The notes under the pieces are model-generated. The model had not been told where the DNA came from. It made no database searches and saw only the letters and a program-made list of their open reading frames with translations. Positions 1-10,803 of a DNA stretch of 64,000 nt are shown piece by piece (the first letter of the stretch is position 1; the number at the start of each line of letters is the position of its first letter). Source of the DNA: Pseudomonas antarctica (lineage in GTDB: Bacteria; Pseudomonadota; Gammaproteobacteria; Pseudomonadales; Pseudomonadaceae); NCBI RefSeq assembly GCF_900624995.1, contig NZ_UYXQ01000008.1, positions 62,001 to 126,000 of the forward strand, given 5' to 3'. The translations under genes were made by a program, and so were the position numbers.

Positions 1-216
1 GGTGGTCGCCAGCCGCCAGCCTTTTTGCAACACGGCGGACGGCGGTGGCAGGAACAACGGTTCGATCAAGCCGGTGGCGGTCACCGCCCACCAGATCGCC
101 AGCAAGGCGACCAAGGTGAGCACGCTGATCCAACGTGTGCTCAGGCTGCGACGCACCGCAATAACCGCGTGCGCTACCGGCTTGGCGGCGGTGGCGGGGA
201 GTTCGTAGCTGCTCAT
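1..216 (-). CDS. tauC: Taurine ABC transporter permease TauC, 5' end only
   Basis: The first 72 codons of an inner-membrane permease are present and the gene runs off the left edge. The N-terminus begins [17 protein letters not shown] and is followed by a hydrophobic segment ([18 protein letters not shown]) and the [10 protein letters not shown] motif common to TauC/SsuC-type permeases. Its start overlaps the tauB stop by 4 bases (ATGA), which supports translational coupling in a tauA-tauB-tauC operon. Assignment to taurine rather than another sulfonate rests on the neighbouring binding protein. Confidence 0.85.
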   Translation of the reverse strand, partial: MSSYELPATAAKPVAHAVIAVRRSLSTRWISVLTLVALLAIWWAVTATGLIEPLFLPPPSAVLQKGWRLATT

Positions 217-992
217 GCGGACACCTGCCGTTGCGAGAACACTTTGCCCAGCACGTGTTCGCGGGTTTCGATAAAGCGCGGGTCGGACTTAATCGCGCGT
301 GCCGATTCACCGCCAGCGTAGCGCTGGCCGAAGTCCAGGTGCAGACGCTCGACGATTTGGCCCGGGTTGGGCGCCAGCAGGATCAAATCGGTGGCGAGGA
401 ACACCGCCTCTTCAATGTCATGGGTAATCAGGAACACCGGCTTGGCCGTGCGCCGCCAGACTTGTAGAAGCAATTGCTGCATGTGTTCGCGGGTGAAGGC
501 GTCGAGGGCGCCGAAGGGTTCGTCCATCAGCAACACGCGCGGGTCGGCCGCCAGGGCGCGGGCCAGGCCCACACGTTGTTTCTGGCCGCCGGAAAGTTGC
601 CAGATGCGCCGGCTGTCGAAACCGGCGAGGTCAACCAGGGCAAGCATTTCCCGGGCGCGCACTTCACGTTGCGCCTTGGGCACGCCGGCCAGTTCGAGAC
701 CGAAACCGACGTTGGCCAGCACGTCCTGCCAGGGCAGCAGGGCGTCGTCCTGGAACACCACGCCGCGTTCGGCGCTGGGGCCTTTGACCGGCACGCCATC
801 GAGGGTGATGCGCCCGGCAGAGGGTTCAACAAAGCCGGCAATCAGGTTCAACAGCGAAGTCTTGCCACTGCCGGACGGGCCGAGGGCCACCAGCAATTGC
901 TGGGGCCCAAGGTCCAGTGAAATGTCAGACAGTACCGGTTCTGTGGCGCCTGGGTACTGTGCGCTGATGCGCTCCAGTTGTAGCAAGGCCAT
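213..992 (-). CDS. tauB: Taurine ABC transporter ATP-binding protein TauB
   Basis: This 259-residue ABC ATPase energises sulfonate import at the inner membrane. It has a Walker A motif (GPSGSGKTS, about residues 38-46), a Q-loop ([11 protein letters not shown]), the signature LSGGQ and a Walker B motif ([11 protein letters not shown]) with the usual H-loop (LITHDIEEA). Length and the EP(F)GALD-TRE context are typical of the nitrate/sulfonate/taurine (NitT/TauT) ATPase family. It lies 17 bases downstream of tauA and overlaps tauC, so all three are probably one sulfur-starvation operon. Confidence 0.92.
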   Translation of the reverse strand: MALLQLERISAQYPGATEPVLSDISLDLGPQQLLVALGPSGSGKTSLLNLIAGFVEPSAGRITLDGVPVKGPSAERGVVFQDDALLPWQDVLANVGFGLELAGVPKAQREVRAREMLALVDLAGFDSRRIWQLSGGQKQRVGLARALAADPRVLLMDEPFGALDAFTREHMQQLLLQVWRRTAKPVFLITHDIEEAVFLATDLILLAPNPGQIVERLHLDFGQRYAGGESARAIKSDPRFIETREHVLGKVFSQRQVSA

Positions 993-1009
993 CGCAATGA
1001 ACTCCCGAA

Positions 1010-2002
1010 TCAGTGAGTGATGAACTTGGCGCTGATGTAAGGCGCGTAGTCCGGCAGCACGGCGTCGACCTTGCCTTGTTCCTTGAGGAACGCGGCGGTG
1101 TCGGTCACAGCCTTGGTGGTCGGTGCGCCCAGCAGGGTCACTTGGTCAGCGGCCAGCGGGTAGACGTTGCCTTGCAGCAGCAGTGGGATGTCACTGGCCT
1201 TGGCGCCGGAGAGCTTCACCAGTTTGTCGACGTTGCCTTTATCGGCGAGCCAGGCTTGGGGGGCTTTGCGGTATGCGGCGTAGGCATCCAGAGTGACTTT
1301 GGCGAAGGCCGTGACGATTTCCGGGTGCTTCTCGGCGAAATCCTTACGCACGATCCACGCATCGAAGGTCGGCGCGCCGAACTTGGCCAGTTCGCCGGAG
1401 GTGATCAGCACCTTGCCGTTTTCCTTGGCCACGCCCAGGGCGGGGTCCCACACGTAAGTGGCGTCGATGTCACCGCGTTTCCAAGCGGCGATGATTGCCG
1501 GTGGCGCGAGGTTGAGGATGGTCACTTTCGCGGGGTCGATGTTCCAATGCTTCAACGCGGCCAACAGGCTGTAGTGGCCGGTGGAGACGAAGGGCACGGC
1601 GATTTTTTTGCCGATCAGGTCCTGCGGGCTATTGATCCCTGAACCGTTGCGAGCCACCAAAGCTTCGGCGCCGCCGATTTGAGTGGCCACGAGGAACGTT
1701 TCCACTGGAACTTTGCGGGTAACGGCAGCGGTCAGCGGGCTGGAACCGAGGTAGCCGATCTGCACGTCGCCGGAGGCGATGGCGGCGATGATGTCGGCGC
1801 CATTGTCGAATTTGCGCCAGTCGATCTTGGCCTGGGTGGCTTTTTCATACGCGCCGTCGGCCTGGGCGACTTTCGCCGGGTCCACGGTAGTCTGGTAAGC
1901 GATCGTCACATCCGCCGCCTGGGCAAACAGGCTGGCACCGGCCAGGGACAATGCGCCCAAGAGGCGCAGAGGGGTTAAACGTTTCAAGGGGAAGCTCCTC
2001 AA
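1010..2002 (-). CDS. tauA: Taurine-binding periplasmic protein TauA
   Basis: A 330-residue periplasmic solute-binding protein. A Sec signal peptide is visible ([18 protein letters not shown], cleavage near residue 29), and the mature part begins [17 protein letters not shown]. Internal stretches such as [20 protein letters not shown] and [18 protein letters not shown] are characteristic of TauA. It is the first gene of the operon. The roughly 130 bases upstream are strikingly AT-rich (2035-2095), suitable for a promoter and for CysB/Cbl-type sulfur regulators, but no operator could be defined by eye. Confidence 0.93.
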   Translation of the reverse strand: MRSFPLKRLTPLRLLGALSLAGASLFAQAADVTIAYQTTVDPAKVAQADGAYEKATQAKIDWRKFDNGADIIAAIASGDVQIGYLGSSPLTAAVTRKVPVETFLVATQIGGAEALVARNGSGINSPQDLIGKKIAVPFVSTGHYSLLAALKHWNIDPAKVTILNLAPPAIIAAWKRGDIDATYVWDPALGVAKENGKVLITSGELAKFGAPTFDAWIVRKDFAEKHPEIVTAFAKVTLDAYAAYRKAPQAWLADKGNVDKLVKLSGAKASDIPLLLQGNVYPLAADQVTLLGAPTTKAVTDTAAFLKEQGKVDAVLPDYAPYISAKFITH

Positions 2003-2131
2003 TCAGGCGGCCGAGTGTTGGCGTGTGAGGAGACTAAATGATCTAAGAATCCTAAAATAAATAACATTTTTTTGGAATTAGCTTATTAGGATAAGAGTGA
2101 ACGCTGATGTTGAGGGCGCATCAGCCAAATA

Positions 2132-2215
2132 TGGGAGCTGGCTTGCCTGCGATGCGCACGACTCGGTATTTCAGATACACCGAGATGATGCTATCGCAGG
2201 CAAGCCAGCTCCCAC
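2132..2215. repeat. REPIN (paired REP palindrome)
   Basis: Two inverted REP arms (TGGGAGCTGGCTTGCCTGCGAT and its complement) enclose about 40 bases of spacer. The element lies between the start of tauA and the end of gshA. It matches the other REP elements of this window in its arms. Confidence 0.9.
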
Positions 2216-2233
2216 AGGGGCGGCGTGATGCTT

Positions 2234-3817
2234 TTAGTTGCTGATCGCCAAGATGCTCGCCTGGTACGACCCGACAAACGCATCAAAGTCGCCCACTTCG
2301 TTCTGCTCCAGCTCCGCCTGCTGCGCCAGCGAATTGTGCGCCAGTTCTTCAAAGCGTGCCTGCTCTAGCGCCGGCAACGGTTCTTTACGGAAATATTCGG
2401 CGTGCACCTCGCTCTGGTGCAGGGAGAACTGCGCAAAACTCTCCTTACGTTCGGCCATCGCCGCCAACACCTGAGCCGACGGCGTCAGGGACGGATCCTT
2501 GACCTTGGCCAATTGAGCATCCAGCGCCTGGCTGTGCTCGGTGATGCCGTGGCTCTCATCAAGCAGCGCCGCCAGCGGCGCGATCTGCTCCAGCAACTCG
2601 GTGGCCCATTCCTTCATGTCCACAGGCTGGCCCTGACGCTGCAACTGCAGGCCCGGACGACGGCCTTCCTTGACCACGCTGAGGAAGTTGGAAGTGGCAT
2701 TGCCGCATTCGTTATTGGCGAACAGCGGGCTGTCGTTCAGCGCGCAGTACAGCAGGAACGCGTCGAGAAAACGCGACTGCGGCAGGTCGATGCCCATCGG
2801 CAGGAACGGGTTGATGTCCAGGCAGCGCACTTCGATGTACTGGATGCCACGCGCCATCAGCGCCTGGATCGGCCGTTCGCCGGTGTAGGTCACGCGCTTG
2901 GGGCGGATATTGGAGTAGTACTCGTTTTCGATCTGCAGGATGTTGGTGTTGAGCTGAACCCACTCACCGTCTTTATGGGTGCCGACTTCGACGTAAGGCG
3001 CGTAAGGCGTTGCCACCGCTTCGCGCAGGCTGTCGGTGTAGCTGCTCAAATCGTTGTAGCACGGCGTCAAACCGGCCTGGGCGTTGCTCTGGTAACCCAG
3101 GTCGCTCATGCGCAGGCTGGTGGCATAGGGTAGGTACAGGGTGTCGGCGTCCAGCACTTCCAACTGGTGTGAGCGGCCGCGCAGGAAACCGGCGTCCAGG
3201 GCCGGTGAGGCACCAAACAGGTACATCAACAGCCAGCTGTAGCGGCGGAAATTACGAATCAGCGCGATGTAGGCGGTGGACTGATAGTCGCGGTCGGTGC
3301 CGACGAAACCTTCAGTCTCCTTGAGCAACGGCCACAGCGCTTCCGGCAGGGAAAAGTTGTAGTGGATGCCGGCGATGCACTGCATGGTCTTGCCGTAACG
3401 CAGCGCCAGGCCCTTGCGATACACGTACTTGAGCTGCCCGATATTGGAGGTGCCGTAGTAGGCAATCGGAATATCTTCCTCGGCCGGCAACGGGCACGGC
3501 ATAGAAGGGCTCCACAGGTACTCGTTGCCGAGCTTGCTGTAGGCAAAGCGATGGATCTTGTCCAGGCTGCTCAGGGTATCGGCCGGGTTCGGCAGGGCTG
3601 GGGTGATGAACTCCAGCAGCGACTCCGAGTAGTCGGTGGTGATCTGTTCATTGGTCAACGCGGCGCCCAAGGCTTCAGGGTGCGGCGTTTGCGCCAGACG
3701 ACCCTCACTGGTGACACGTAGGCATTCGCGCTCGATGCCGTGCAAGCACTGCTCTAGCAGGGAGAGGTGTTCGCGCTTGCCGAGCAAGGCCAGGCGGCGG
3801 TTGAGAAGTTCGCTCAA
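2234..3817 (-). CDS. gshA: Glutamate--cysteine ligase GshA
   Basis: Catalyses the ATP-dependent ligation of glutamate and cysteine, the first step of glutathione synthesis in the cytoplasm. The sequence shows the gamma-proteobacterial GshA signatures: [12 protein letters not shown] near the N-terminus, [24 protein letters not shown], and a conserved C-terminal region ([12 protein letters not shown]). A TTG start at 3817 preceded by AAGGA at good spacing gives 527 residues beginning [12 protein letters not shown], the usual length. A GTG five codons upstream (3832) is the alternative. It appears monocistronic. Confidence 0.95.
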   Translation of the reverse strand: MSELLNRRLALLGKREHLSLLEQCLHGIERECLRVTSEGRLAQTPHPEALGAALTNEQITTDYSESLLEFITPALPNPADTLSSLDKIHRFAYSKLGNEYLWSPSMPCPLPAEEDIPIAYYGTSNIGQLKYVYRKGLALRYGKTMQCIAGIHYNFSLPEALWPLLKETEGFVGTDRDYQSTAYIALIRNFRRYSWLLMYLFGASPALDAGFLRGRSHQLEVLDADTLYLPYATSLRMSDLGYQSNAQAGLTPCYNDLSSYTDSLREAVATPYAPYVEVGTHKDGEWVQLNTNILQIENEYYSNIRPKRVTYTGERPIQALMARGIQYIEVRCLDINPFLPMGIDLPQSRFLDAFLLYCALNDSPLFANNECGNATSNFLSVVKEGRRPGLQLQRQGQPVDMKEWATELLEQIAPLAALLDESHGITEHSQALDAQLAKVKDPSLTPSAQVLAAMAERKESFAQFSLHQSEVHAEYFRKEPLPALEQARFEELAHNSLAQQAELEQNEVGDFDAFVGSYQASILAISN

Positions 3818-4031
3818 GTTGGATTCCTTCACGCGTCAGTCGCCCCAATATGGGGGTGGGCAGGACGGTCTACAAGGGTGAAGTTGAAACTGGCGTGATC
3901 GCCTGGTTTTGAGTCGATTTGACCCGCTTTGAAAAAGCCTACTTCACTCCATGAATTGGGCTATAGCGCAGCAAGAAAATTCCGACGCTTTTGTCGCAGC
4001 GCCGAAATTAACTCAAATCGAGGGCGGGGAG

Positions 4032-4415
4032 CTAGAGGACAGCGAAGGTACCTTGTGCTTTTGCGATAAGTCTTTCGCCTTGATGCACATCGGCTTCGAC
4101 CACCAGCGTGCGTCGGCCAGCGTGAATCACACGGCTGATGCACAGCACGTCACCGTCTTCAACGGCGCGTATATAGTTGATTTTGCACTCGATGGTCGCG
4201 CTCTGCTGGTCGAAACCATGGGAACTGGAACATGCCAGCCCCATGGTGATGTCTACCAGGCTGAAAATCGCCCCGCCATGGAGCTTGCCCGCGCGGTTGC
4301 GCAGCTGCGGCTCCAGGGTCAGGGCCACCTCGGCAACACCTTCATCCAGGTGTTGCAGGCGGCAGCCGATCAGCTCGCTGAATGCGCTCTGGGTCAAGCC
4401 GACGGGGATTTCCAT
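4032..4415 (-). CDS. PaaI-family hotdog thioesterase
   Basis: A 127-residue single-domain hotdog protein. The segment NRAGKLHGGAIFSLVDITMG is the PaaI/YbdB-type active-site region (HGG followed by an Asp on the long helix). It probably hydrolyses acyl-CoA or aryl-CoA thioesters; the substrate cannot be read from the sequence. Its start shares a base with the tex stop (TGATG), so it is likely co-transcribed and coupled to tex. Confidence 0.85.
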   Translation of the reverse strand: MEIPVGLTQSAFSELIGCRLQHLDEGVAEVALTLEPQLRNRAGKLHGGAIFSLVDITMGLACSSSHGFDQQSATIECKINYIRAVEDGDVLCISRVIHAGRRTLVVEADVHQGERLIAKAQGTFAVL

Positions 4416-6739
4416 CAGCGCTTCTTCAACTGCTTGGCATTGGCGAACAGCGACGCCATAGCGTTGTTGCTCGGCGCTGCGGTGGCGGTCTCCTTACGGG
4501 ATGCGTTGTTTTGCGACTGACGCGGCGCCGAACCTGGGCGTGCGCCACGGGCACCGTCGATTTTCTCGCCCGGGGTGTCGCTCATGCGCATCGACAGGCC
4601 GACGCGTTTGCGCGGGATGTCGACTTCCATGACCTTGACCTTGACCACGTCACCGGCTTTCACCGCTTCGCGAGGGTCCTTGATGAACTTCTCCGAAAGT
4701 GCGGAGATATGCACCAAACCGTCCTGATGCACGCCGATATCCACAAAGGCACCGAAATTGGTCACGTTGGTCACAACGCCTTCGAGGATCATGCCCAGTT
4801 GCAGGTCCTTGAGGTCTTCGACGCCGTCCTGGAACTCGGCGGTCTTGAACTCGGGACGCGGGTCGCGGCCAGGTTTTTCCAGCTCTTGCAGGATGTCGGT
4901 GATGGTCGGCACACCGAAGGTTTCGTCGGTGTACTTCTTCGGGTCCAGGCGCTTGAGGAACGCGGCGTCGCCGATCAGCGAGCGAATATCGCGGTCAGTC
5001 TCGGCGGCAATCCGTTGCACCAGCGGGTAGGCTTCCGGGTGAACTGCCGAAGCATCTAGCGGGTTATCGCCGTTCATTACGCGTAGGAAGCCTGCAGCCT
5101 GTTCGAAGGTTTTTTCACCCAGGCGTGCGACTTTTTTCAGTGCCGCGCGGGTTTTGAACGCGCCGTTTTCGTCGCGGTGGGTGACGATGTTCTGCGCCAG
5201 TGTTGAGTTGAGGCCGGAAATACGAGCCAGCAGCGCGACCGAGGCAGTGTTCACGTCCACGCCGACCTTGTTTACGCAGTCTTCCACCACCGCATCCAGG
5301 CCGCGCGCCAGCTTCAGTTGCGACACGTCGTGCTGGTACTGGCCGACGCCAATGGATTTAGGGTCGATCTTCACCAGCTCGGCCAGCGGGTCTTGCAGGC
5401 GGCGAGCAATGGAAACGGCGCCACGGATCGACACGTCGAGGTCCGGGAATTCCTTGGAAGCCAGCTCCGACGCCGAGTACACCGAAGCGCCCGCTTCGGA
5501 GACCATGACCTTGGTCATCTTCATAGCGGGGTATTTTTTGATCAGTTCGGCGGCCAACTTGTCGGTTTCACGGCTGGCGGTGCCGTTGCCGATGGCGATC
5601 AGGTCCACCGAATGCTTGGCGCACAGGGCGGCCAGGATGGCCAGGGTCTGATCCCACTTGTTGTGCGGCACATGCGGATACACGGTGGCGTGGTCCAACA
5701 TCTTGCCGGTCGAGTCGACCACCGCGACCTTGCAACCGGTACGCAGGCCCGGGTCCAGGCCCAGGGTTGCGCGAGGGCCAGCCGGGGCGGCCAGCAGCAG
5801 GTCATGCAGGTTGTGGGCGAAGACGTTGATCGCCTCGGTTTCGGCGCCGTCGCGCAGCTCGCCGAGCAGATCGGTTTCCAGGTGGGTGTAGAGCTTGACC
5901 TTCCAGGTCCAGCGCACGACTTCACCGAGCCACTTGTCCGCAGGGCGGTTCTGATTCCGGATGCCGAATTGTTGCCCGATCATGCCTTCGCACGGGTGCA
6001 TGGTGCCCGGCAGCTCGTCACCGACTTTCAGTGCGGAGCTGAGAATACCTTCGTTACGGCCGCGGAAAATCGCCAGCGCACGGTGGGATGGCATGCTCTT
6101 GAGCGGTTCGTCGTGTTCGAAATAGTCGCGGAACTTGGCGCCTTCTTCCTCTTTGCCGGCAATGACACGGGCGCTGAGGGTGGCTTCCTGCTTCAGGTAG
6201 GTGCGCAGTTTTTCGAGCAGGCTGGCGTTCTCGGCGAAGCGCTCCATCAGGATGTACTTGGCGCCTTCGAGGGCGGCCTTGACGTCGGCGATGCCTTTGT
6301 CAGCATCAATGAAGCGTGCGGCTTCGGTTTCCGGGGTCAGCGATGGGTCGTTGAACAGGCCGTCAGCCAGGTCGCCGAGGCCAGCTTCCAGGGCGATCTG
6401 GCCCTTGGTGCGGCGCTTCTGTTTGTACGGCAGGTAAAGGTCCTCGAGGCGAGTCTTGGTGTCGGCGAGCTTGATGTCGCGTTCCAATTGCGGCGTCAGC
6501 TTGCCTTGCTCCTCGATGCTGGCGAGGATGCTGACGCGCCGTTCGTCGAGTTCTCGCAGGTAGCGTAGGCGCTCTTCCAGATGCCGCAACTGGATATCAT
6601 CGAGGCTGCCGGTGACTTCCTTACGGTAACGGGCGATGAAGGGCACCGTGGAGCCTTCATCCAGTAGAGCGACGGCCGCTTCGACCTGTTGTGGGCGTAC
6701 ACCGAGTTCCTCGGCGATGCGGCTGTTGATGCTGTCCAT
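4415..6739 (-). CDS. tex: Tex family RNA-binding transcription accessory protein
   Basis: A 774-residue protein of the Tex/Spt6-like family. The N-terminal helical region ([21 protein letters not shown]) is followed by a YqgF/RNase H-like domain ([19 protein letters not shown]), helix-hairpin-helix segments ([18 protein letters not shown]), and a C-terminal S1 RNA-binding domain ([20 protein letters not shown]). Tex acts on nucleic acids in transcription and stress tolerance. A tail of about 50 low-complexity residues ends in [11 protein letters not shown]. The start is supported by AGGTGG placed 4 bases before ATG. Confidence 0.95.
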   Translation of the reverse strand: MDSINSRIAEELGVRPQQVEAAVALLDEGSTVPFIARYRKEVTGSLDDIQLRHLEERLRYLRELDERRVSILASIEEQGKLTPQLERDIKLADTKTRLEDLYLPYKQKRRTKGQIALEAGLGDLADGLFNDPSLTPETEAARFIDADKGIADVKAALEGAKYILMERFAENASLLEKLRTYLKQEATLSARVIAGKEEEGAKFRDYFEHDEPLKSMPSHRALAIFRGRNEGILSSALKVGDELPGTMHPCEGMIGQQFGIRNQNRPADKWLGEVVRWTWKVKLYTHLETDLLGELRDGAETEAINVFAHNLHDLLLAAPAGPRATLGLDPGLRTGCKVAVVDSTGKMLDHATVYPHVPHNKWDQTLAILAALCAKHSVDLIAIGNGTASRETDKLAAELIKKYPAMKMTKVMVSEAGASVYSASELASKEFPDLDVSIRGAVSIARRLQDPLAELVKIDPKSIGVGQYQHDVSQLKLARGLDAVVEDCVNKVGVDVNTASVALLARISGLNSTLAQNIVTHRDENGAFKTRAALKKVARLGEKTFEQAAGFLRVMNGDNPLDASAVHPEAYPLVQRIAAETDRDIRSLIGDAAFLKRLDPKKYTDETFGVPTITDILQELEKPGRDPRPEFKTAEFQDGVEDLKDLQLGMILEGVVTNVTNFGAFVDIGVHQDGLVHISALSEKFIKDPREAVKAGDVVKVKVMEVDIPRKRVGLSMRMSDTPGEKIDGARGARPGSAPRQSQNNASRKETATAAPSNNAMASLFANAKQLKKR

Positions 6740-7095
6740 AAAACCACCTGAATTCTGAAAAGCAGCTCGCAGGCCCAGAAAACAAGGCGTTGCGAGGCTG
6801 GTTGAGCGGCCCTGTCGGCGCCGCTGCCTGGGTCAAAAGGCAGCCTATTGACCCTCGAAATCGGAAAATTGCTGCCCGTCGCTGAAAAAACGATTGAGGC
6901 AGTAAGCAGTAAAGTCTGACATTACCCTGCACAAAGGCGGCGCATTATAACCAGCGTTCCGAGCCCCGTGGGGATTGCGCCGCAGGTTGCAGGGCAAGGG
7001 TTCGCTGGCGGTAGAGGAAAAATCTGCTAACAATGCACACGGTGCGTATAACGGCAGCTACGCCATAATGCGCGCCGAGATAAGAGGAGCATCTA
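6740..7095. other. Divergent intergenic region between tex and ompR
   Basis: About 355 bases separate the divergent tex and ompR genes. No coding frame with a credible start and codon use was found. The only clear element is the ompR ribosome-binding site (AGAGGAGC). Promoters for both genes must lie here, but none is strong enough to place. Confidence 0.5.
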
Positions 7096-7836
7096 ATGAG
7101 CAGCACTGCACAAACTGCTGAAGGCGAAAAAATTCTCATCGTTGACGACGACCCGGGGCTGAGCAGCCTGCTGGAGCGCTTCTTCAACTCCAAGGGCTAC
7201 CGTGCCCGCGCGGTGCCGAACACCGAGCAAATGGATCGCCTGTTGGGGCGTGAAGTGTTCAATCTGGTCGTGCTCGACCTGATGCTGCCCGGCGAAGACG
7301 GCCTCACCGCCTGCAAACGCCTGCGCGGTGCGAACAACCAGATTCCAATCATCATGCTTACCGCCAAGGGTGATGAGCTGAGCCGCATCAAGGGCCTCGA
7401 ACTGGGCGCTGATGACTACCTGGCCAAACCGTTCAACCCGGACGAGCTGATGGCGCGGGTCAAAGCCGTATTGCGCCGCCAGGCAGCCCCGGTACCGGGT
7501 GCGCCAGGCAGCGAAGACGAAAGCGTCACCTTTGGCGACTACGAGCTGTCGCTGGCGACCCGCGAACTCAAGCGTGGCGAAGAAGTGCACATGCTGACCA
7601 CCGGTGAATTCGCCGTGCTCAAGGCTCTGGTGATGAACGCTCGCCAGCCGCTGACGCGCGACAAGTTGATGAACCTGGCCCGTGGTCGGGAATGGGACGC
7701 CTTGGAGCGCTCCATCGACGTGCAGATTTCCCGTCTGCGCCGGATGATCGAGCCAGACCCGTCCAAGCCGCGTTATATCCAGACGGTGTGGGGCGTGGGT
7801 TATGTGTTTGTGCCGGATGGCACTGCAACCAAGTAA
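7096..7836 (+). CDS. ompR: Two-component response regulator OmpR
   Basis: A 246-residue cytoplasmic transcription factor. The N-terminal receiver domain has the acidic pair in ILIVDDDPGL, the phospho-acceptor Asp in VVLDLMLPGEDG (about residue 61), and the Lys in YLAKPF. The C-terminal winged-helix DNA-binding domain includes LTTGEFAVLKALV and the OmpR-specific end RRMIEPDPSKPRYIQTVWGVGYVF. The start is set by AGAGGAGC upstream. It sits 117 bases before envZ, with which it forms the osmolarity/envelope two-component system. Confidence 0.96.
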   Translation: MSSTAQTAEGEKILIVDDDPGLSSLLERFFNSKGYRARAVPNTEQMDRLLGREVFNLVVLDLMLPGEDGLTACKRLRGANNQIPIIMLTAKGDELSRIKGLELGADDYLAKPFNPDELMARVKAVLRRQAAPVPGAPGSEDESVTFGDYELSLATRELKRGEEVHMLTTGEFAVLKALVMNARQPLTRDKLMNLARGREWDALERSIDVQISRLRRMIEPDPSKPRYIQTVWGVGYVFVPDGTATK

Positions 7837-7953
7837 TCGATGATTTGCAGGCGCGGGCAGCCACGCGTTTGACTCCTTGGGGGTCAACGGGCTGCCCGGC
7901 GTCTGCATTTCTGCGAGCGCCGCTCGTATCTGCAAGGTGTCTGGCAGTCCCCT

Positions 7954-9267
7954 ATGAAAACCCCGTTGTGGTTCCCGCAAAGTTTCTTCTCACGCACCCT
8001 TTGGCTGGTGCTGATCGTCGTTCTGTTTTCCAAGGCACTGACGCTGGTTTATCTGCTGATGAACGAAGACGTGCTGGTGGACAGGCAGTACAGCCATGGC
8101 GTCGCCTTGACGCTGCGCGCCTATTGGGCGGCCGACCCTGAGAACCGCGAGAAGATCGCCAAGGCCGCTACCCTGGTGCGTGTGGCTGGCGCGGGTGTGC
8201 CGGAAGGCGAGCAGCATTGGCCCTACAGTGAGATTTACCAGCGCCAGATGCAGGCCGAACTGGGTGAAGACACCGAGGTGCGGCTGCGTATGCATGTGTC
8301 GCCAGCGTTGTGGGTGCGGGCACCGAGCCTGGGGCAGGATTGGCTGAAAGTGCCGTTGTACCCGCACCCACTGCGGGGGCAGAAGATCTGGAACGTGCTG
8401 GGCTGGTTCCTGGCCATCGGGCTGCTTTCAACGGCGTCCGCGTGGATTTTTGTGCGCCAGCTCAACCAACCACTCAAACGCTTGGTATTTGCGGCTCGCC
8501 AATTGGGACAGGGGCGCAGCGTGCGCCTGCCGGTCAGCGATACACCCAGTGAGATGACTGAGGTGTACAGCGCCTTCAATCAGATGGCGGAAGACGTCGA
8601 GCAGGCTGGCCGCGAGCGCGAGCTGATGCTGGCGGGCGTGTCACATGACCTGCGTACGCCGCTGACGCGATTGCGACTGTCCTTGGAGTTGATGGGCAAC
8701 CCCACCGACCTGACCGATGACATGGTGCGTGATATCGAGGACATGGACGCGATTCTCGACCAGTTCCTGGCGTTCATTCGTGATGGTCGCGATGAGGTGG
8801 TAGAGGAAGTCGATCTCACGGACCTGGTGCGCGAGGTCGTGGCACCCTATAACCAGAACGGCGAACAGGTGCGCATGCGTCTGGAGCCGATCCAGCCATT
8901 CGCGTTGCGTCGTGTGTCGATGAAGCGCCTGCTGAACAACCTGATTGGCAATGCCTTGCACCATGCTGGTTCCGATGTGGAAGTGGCGGCGTATGTGTCC
9001 GGCGACAGTGCTGCGCCTTATGTGGTGTTGAGTGTGATGGACCGTGGCGCGGGTATCGACCCCGCGGAACTGGAAGGTATTTTCAACCCGTTCACCCGTG
9101 GCGACCGTGCCCGTGGTGGCAAGGGCACGGGCCTGGGCCTGGCGATTGTGCGGCGGATTGCCTCGATGCATGGCGGCAATGTTGAGCTGCGCAACCGCGA
9201 GGAGGGGGGCCTGGAAGCGCGCGTGCGGTTGCCGCTTGGCCTGATGCTGCCGCGAGACGCGGTTTAA
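7954..9267 (+). CDS. envZ: Osmosensor histidine kinase EnvZ
   Basis: A 437-residue inner-membrane sensor kinase that phosphorylates and dephosphorylates OmpR. It has an N-terminal membrane segment (LWLVLIVVLFSKALTLVYLL), a periplasmic region, a second membrane segment (VLGWFLAIGLLSTASAWIFV), and a HAMP domain (RQLNQPLKRLVFAARQLGQG). The H-box is LAGVSHDLRTPLTRLRL and the ATPase N and G boxes are LLNNLIGNALHHA and GKGTGLGLAIV. The order ompR-envZ is the canonical one. Confidence 0.96.
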   Translation: MKTPLWFPQSFFSRTLWLVLIVVLFSKALTLVYLLMNEDVLVDRQYSHGVALTLRAYWAADPENREKIAKAATLVRVAGAGVPEGEQHWPYSEIYQRQMQAELGEDTEVRLRMHVSPALWVRAPSLGQDWLKVPLYPHPLRGQKIWNVLGWFLAIGLLSTASAWIFVRQLNQPLKRLVFAARQLGQGRSVRLPVSDTPSEMTEVYSAFNQMAEDVEQAGRERELMLAGVSHDLRTPLTRLRLSLELMGNPTDLTDDMVRDIEDMDAILDQFLAFIRDGRDEVVEEVDLTDLVREVVAPYNQNGEQVRMRLEPIQPFALRRVSMKRLLNNLIGNALHHAGSDVEVAAYVSGDSAAPYVVLSVMDRGAGIDPAELEGIFNPFTRGDRARGGKGTGLGLAIVRRIASMHGGNVELRNREEGGLEARVRLPLGLMLPRDAV

Positions 9268-9285
9268 CAAGCAACAGAAATCAAA

Positions 9286-9375
9286 TGTGGGAGCTGGCTT
9301 GCCGGCGATAGCGGTGTATCAGTCAACGTATAGGTTGCTGACCCACCGCTATCGCCGGCAAGCCAGCTCCCACAC
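9286..9375. repeat. REPIN
   Basis: Two nearly perfect 26-base inverted arms (TGTGGGAGCTGGCTTGCCGG) flank a short spacer between the convergent envZ and rimK genes. In this position it may also act as a bidirectional transcript end. Confidence 0.92.
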
Positions 9376-9405
9376 TGTTTTGTGGTGTTTGATAAATGAG
9401 CTGAT

Positions 9406-10311
9406 TCAGCCCTTACCCTTGGTCCGTGTCATATTCGGCCCACCATTCTTCTCCAGGTGCTGAATGATGATCCCCGCCACATCCTTGCCGGTGGTGGTCT
9501 CAATCCCTTCCAGACCTGGTGATGAGTTGACTTCCATCACCAAAGGCCCGTGGTTGGAGCGCAAGATATCCACGCCCGCTACCGCCAGCCCCATTACCTT
9601 GGCGGCCCGCAGCGCGGTCATGCGTTCCTCCGGGGTGATCTTGATCAGGCTGGCACTGCCACCACGGTGCAGGTTGGAGCGGAACTCCCCTGGTTTGGCT
9701 TGGCGCTTCATGGCCGCAATCACCTTGTCGCCCACCACGAAGCAGCGGATATCCGCACCGCCAGCTTCCTTTATGTATTCCTGCACCATGATGTTCTGCT
9801 TGAGGCCCATGAACGCCTCAATCACCGATTCCGCAGCAGTCGCGGTTTCGCACAGCACCACGCCAATGCCCTGGGTGCCTTCCAGTACCTTGATCACCAG
9901 CGGCGCGCCGTTGACCATGTCGATCAGGTCAGGGATGTCATCAGGGGAGTGGGCAAAACCGGTCACTGGCAGGCCGATCCCGCGCCGCGACAGCAGCTGC
10001 AGCGAACGCAGCTTGTCCCGCGAGCGCGCAATGGCCACCGATTCATTGAGGGGGAATACGCCCATCATTTCAAACTGGCGCAACACCGCGCAGCCGTAAA
10101 ACGTCACCGAGGCACCGATACGCGGGATCACCGCATCGAAGCCTTCCAGCGGCTTGCCCCGGTAGTGGATCTGCGGCTTGTGGCTGGCAATGTTCATGTA
10201 GGCACGCAACGTGTCGATCACCACCATTTCGTGGCCACGTTCGGTGCCGGCCTCGACCAGGCGGCGGGTGGAATACAGACGCGGGTTTCGCGACAGCACA
10301 GCAATCTTCAT
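9406..10311 (-). CDS. rimK: Ribosomal protein S6--L-glutamate ligase RimK
   Basis: A 301-residue ATP-grasp ligase that adds glutamate residues to the C-terminus of ribosomal protein S6. ATP-grasp features are clear: the lysine/glycine stretch [17 protein letters not shown], the metal-binding VAGVDILRS and [14 protein letters not shown]. The N-terminus [18 protein letters not shown] is typical of RimK. It is the last gene of rimA-rimB-rimK and its start overlaps the rimB stop by 4 bases. In P. fluorescens SBW25 this operon is known to tune the proteome through ribosome modification. Confidence 0.96.
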   Translation of the reverse strand: MKIAVLSRNPRLYSTRRLVEAGTERGHEMVVIDTLRAYMNIASHKPQIHYRGKPLEGFDAVIPRIGASVTFYGCAVLRQFEMMGVFPLNESVAIARSRDKLRSLQLLSRRGIGLPVTGFAHSPDDIPDLIDMVNGAPLVIKVLEGTQGIGVVLCETATAAESVIEAFMGLKQNIMVQEYIKEAGGADIRCFVVGDKVIAAMKRQAKPGEFRSNLHRGGSASLIKITPEERMTALRAAKVMGLAVAGVDILRSNHGPLVMEVNSSPGLEGIETTTGKDVAGIIIQHLEKNGGPNMTRTKGKG

Positions 10312-10790
10312 GCAGCACCTGGGGTAGAAATAGTAGAGACCGGGAACACCGGCTTGTCTTGAACGTACTTGACGCCGGGACTGACCACCAAGTGGCCGTC
10401 AATCAGCGCCTTGGAGCCCAGCAACAGGCGGTAACGCATGGCCTTGCGACAGGCGAGGGTGAACTCTACCCGCCACACCCGATTACCCAACGCGAGGGTG
10501 GTGCTGATCACATAGCGCACCTGCGCGTGGCCATTGGAGCTCTTGATGGTTTTCATCGTCACCAGCGGCGCTTCGCAGCGGCGGTGACGCAGTTGCACCA
10601 CGCTGCCCAGGTGCGCGGTAAAGCGCACCCACTCCTCACCGTCGCGTACAAAGGGCTCGATATCGGTGGCGTGCAGGCTCGAGGTGCTGGCCCCGGTGTC
10701 GATCTTTGCGCGCAGGCCAGCCACTCCCAAGTCGGGAAGAGCCACCCACTCACGCAGACCCACAACGGTCAAATGGTCAAATGTCTTCAA
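10308..10790 (-). CDS. rimB: RimB, retropepsin-like/RloA2-type protease
   Basis: A 160-residue protein usually annotated as an ATP-dependent zinc protease. The fold is that of a retropepsin-like aspartic protease: the motif [14 protein letters not shown] (about residues 28-41) contains the DTGA catalytic triad, and [11 protein letters not shown] gives the second conserved Leu-Gly segment. Its place between rimA and rimK identifies it as the RimB of the operon, which influences RimK activity. The annotation as zinc-dependent is not obvious from residues seen here. Confidence 0.88.
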   Translation of the reverse strand: MKTFDHLTVVGLREWVALPDLGVAGLRAKIDTGASTSSLHATDIEPFVRDGEEWVRFTAHLGSVVQLRHRRCEAPLVTMKTIKSSNGHAQVRYVISTTLALGNRVWRVEFTLACRKAMRYRLLLGSKALIDGHLVVSPGVKYVQDKPVFPVSTISTPGAA

Positions 10791-10803
10791 TATGGGTAAC
10801 CGA

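Noticed and set aside
5318..6568. Long + strand open frame opposite tex
   Set aside because: Antisense shadow of the tex coding sequence with no ribosome-binding site or recognisable domain.
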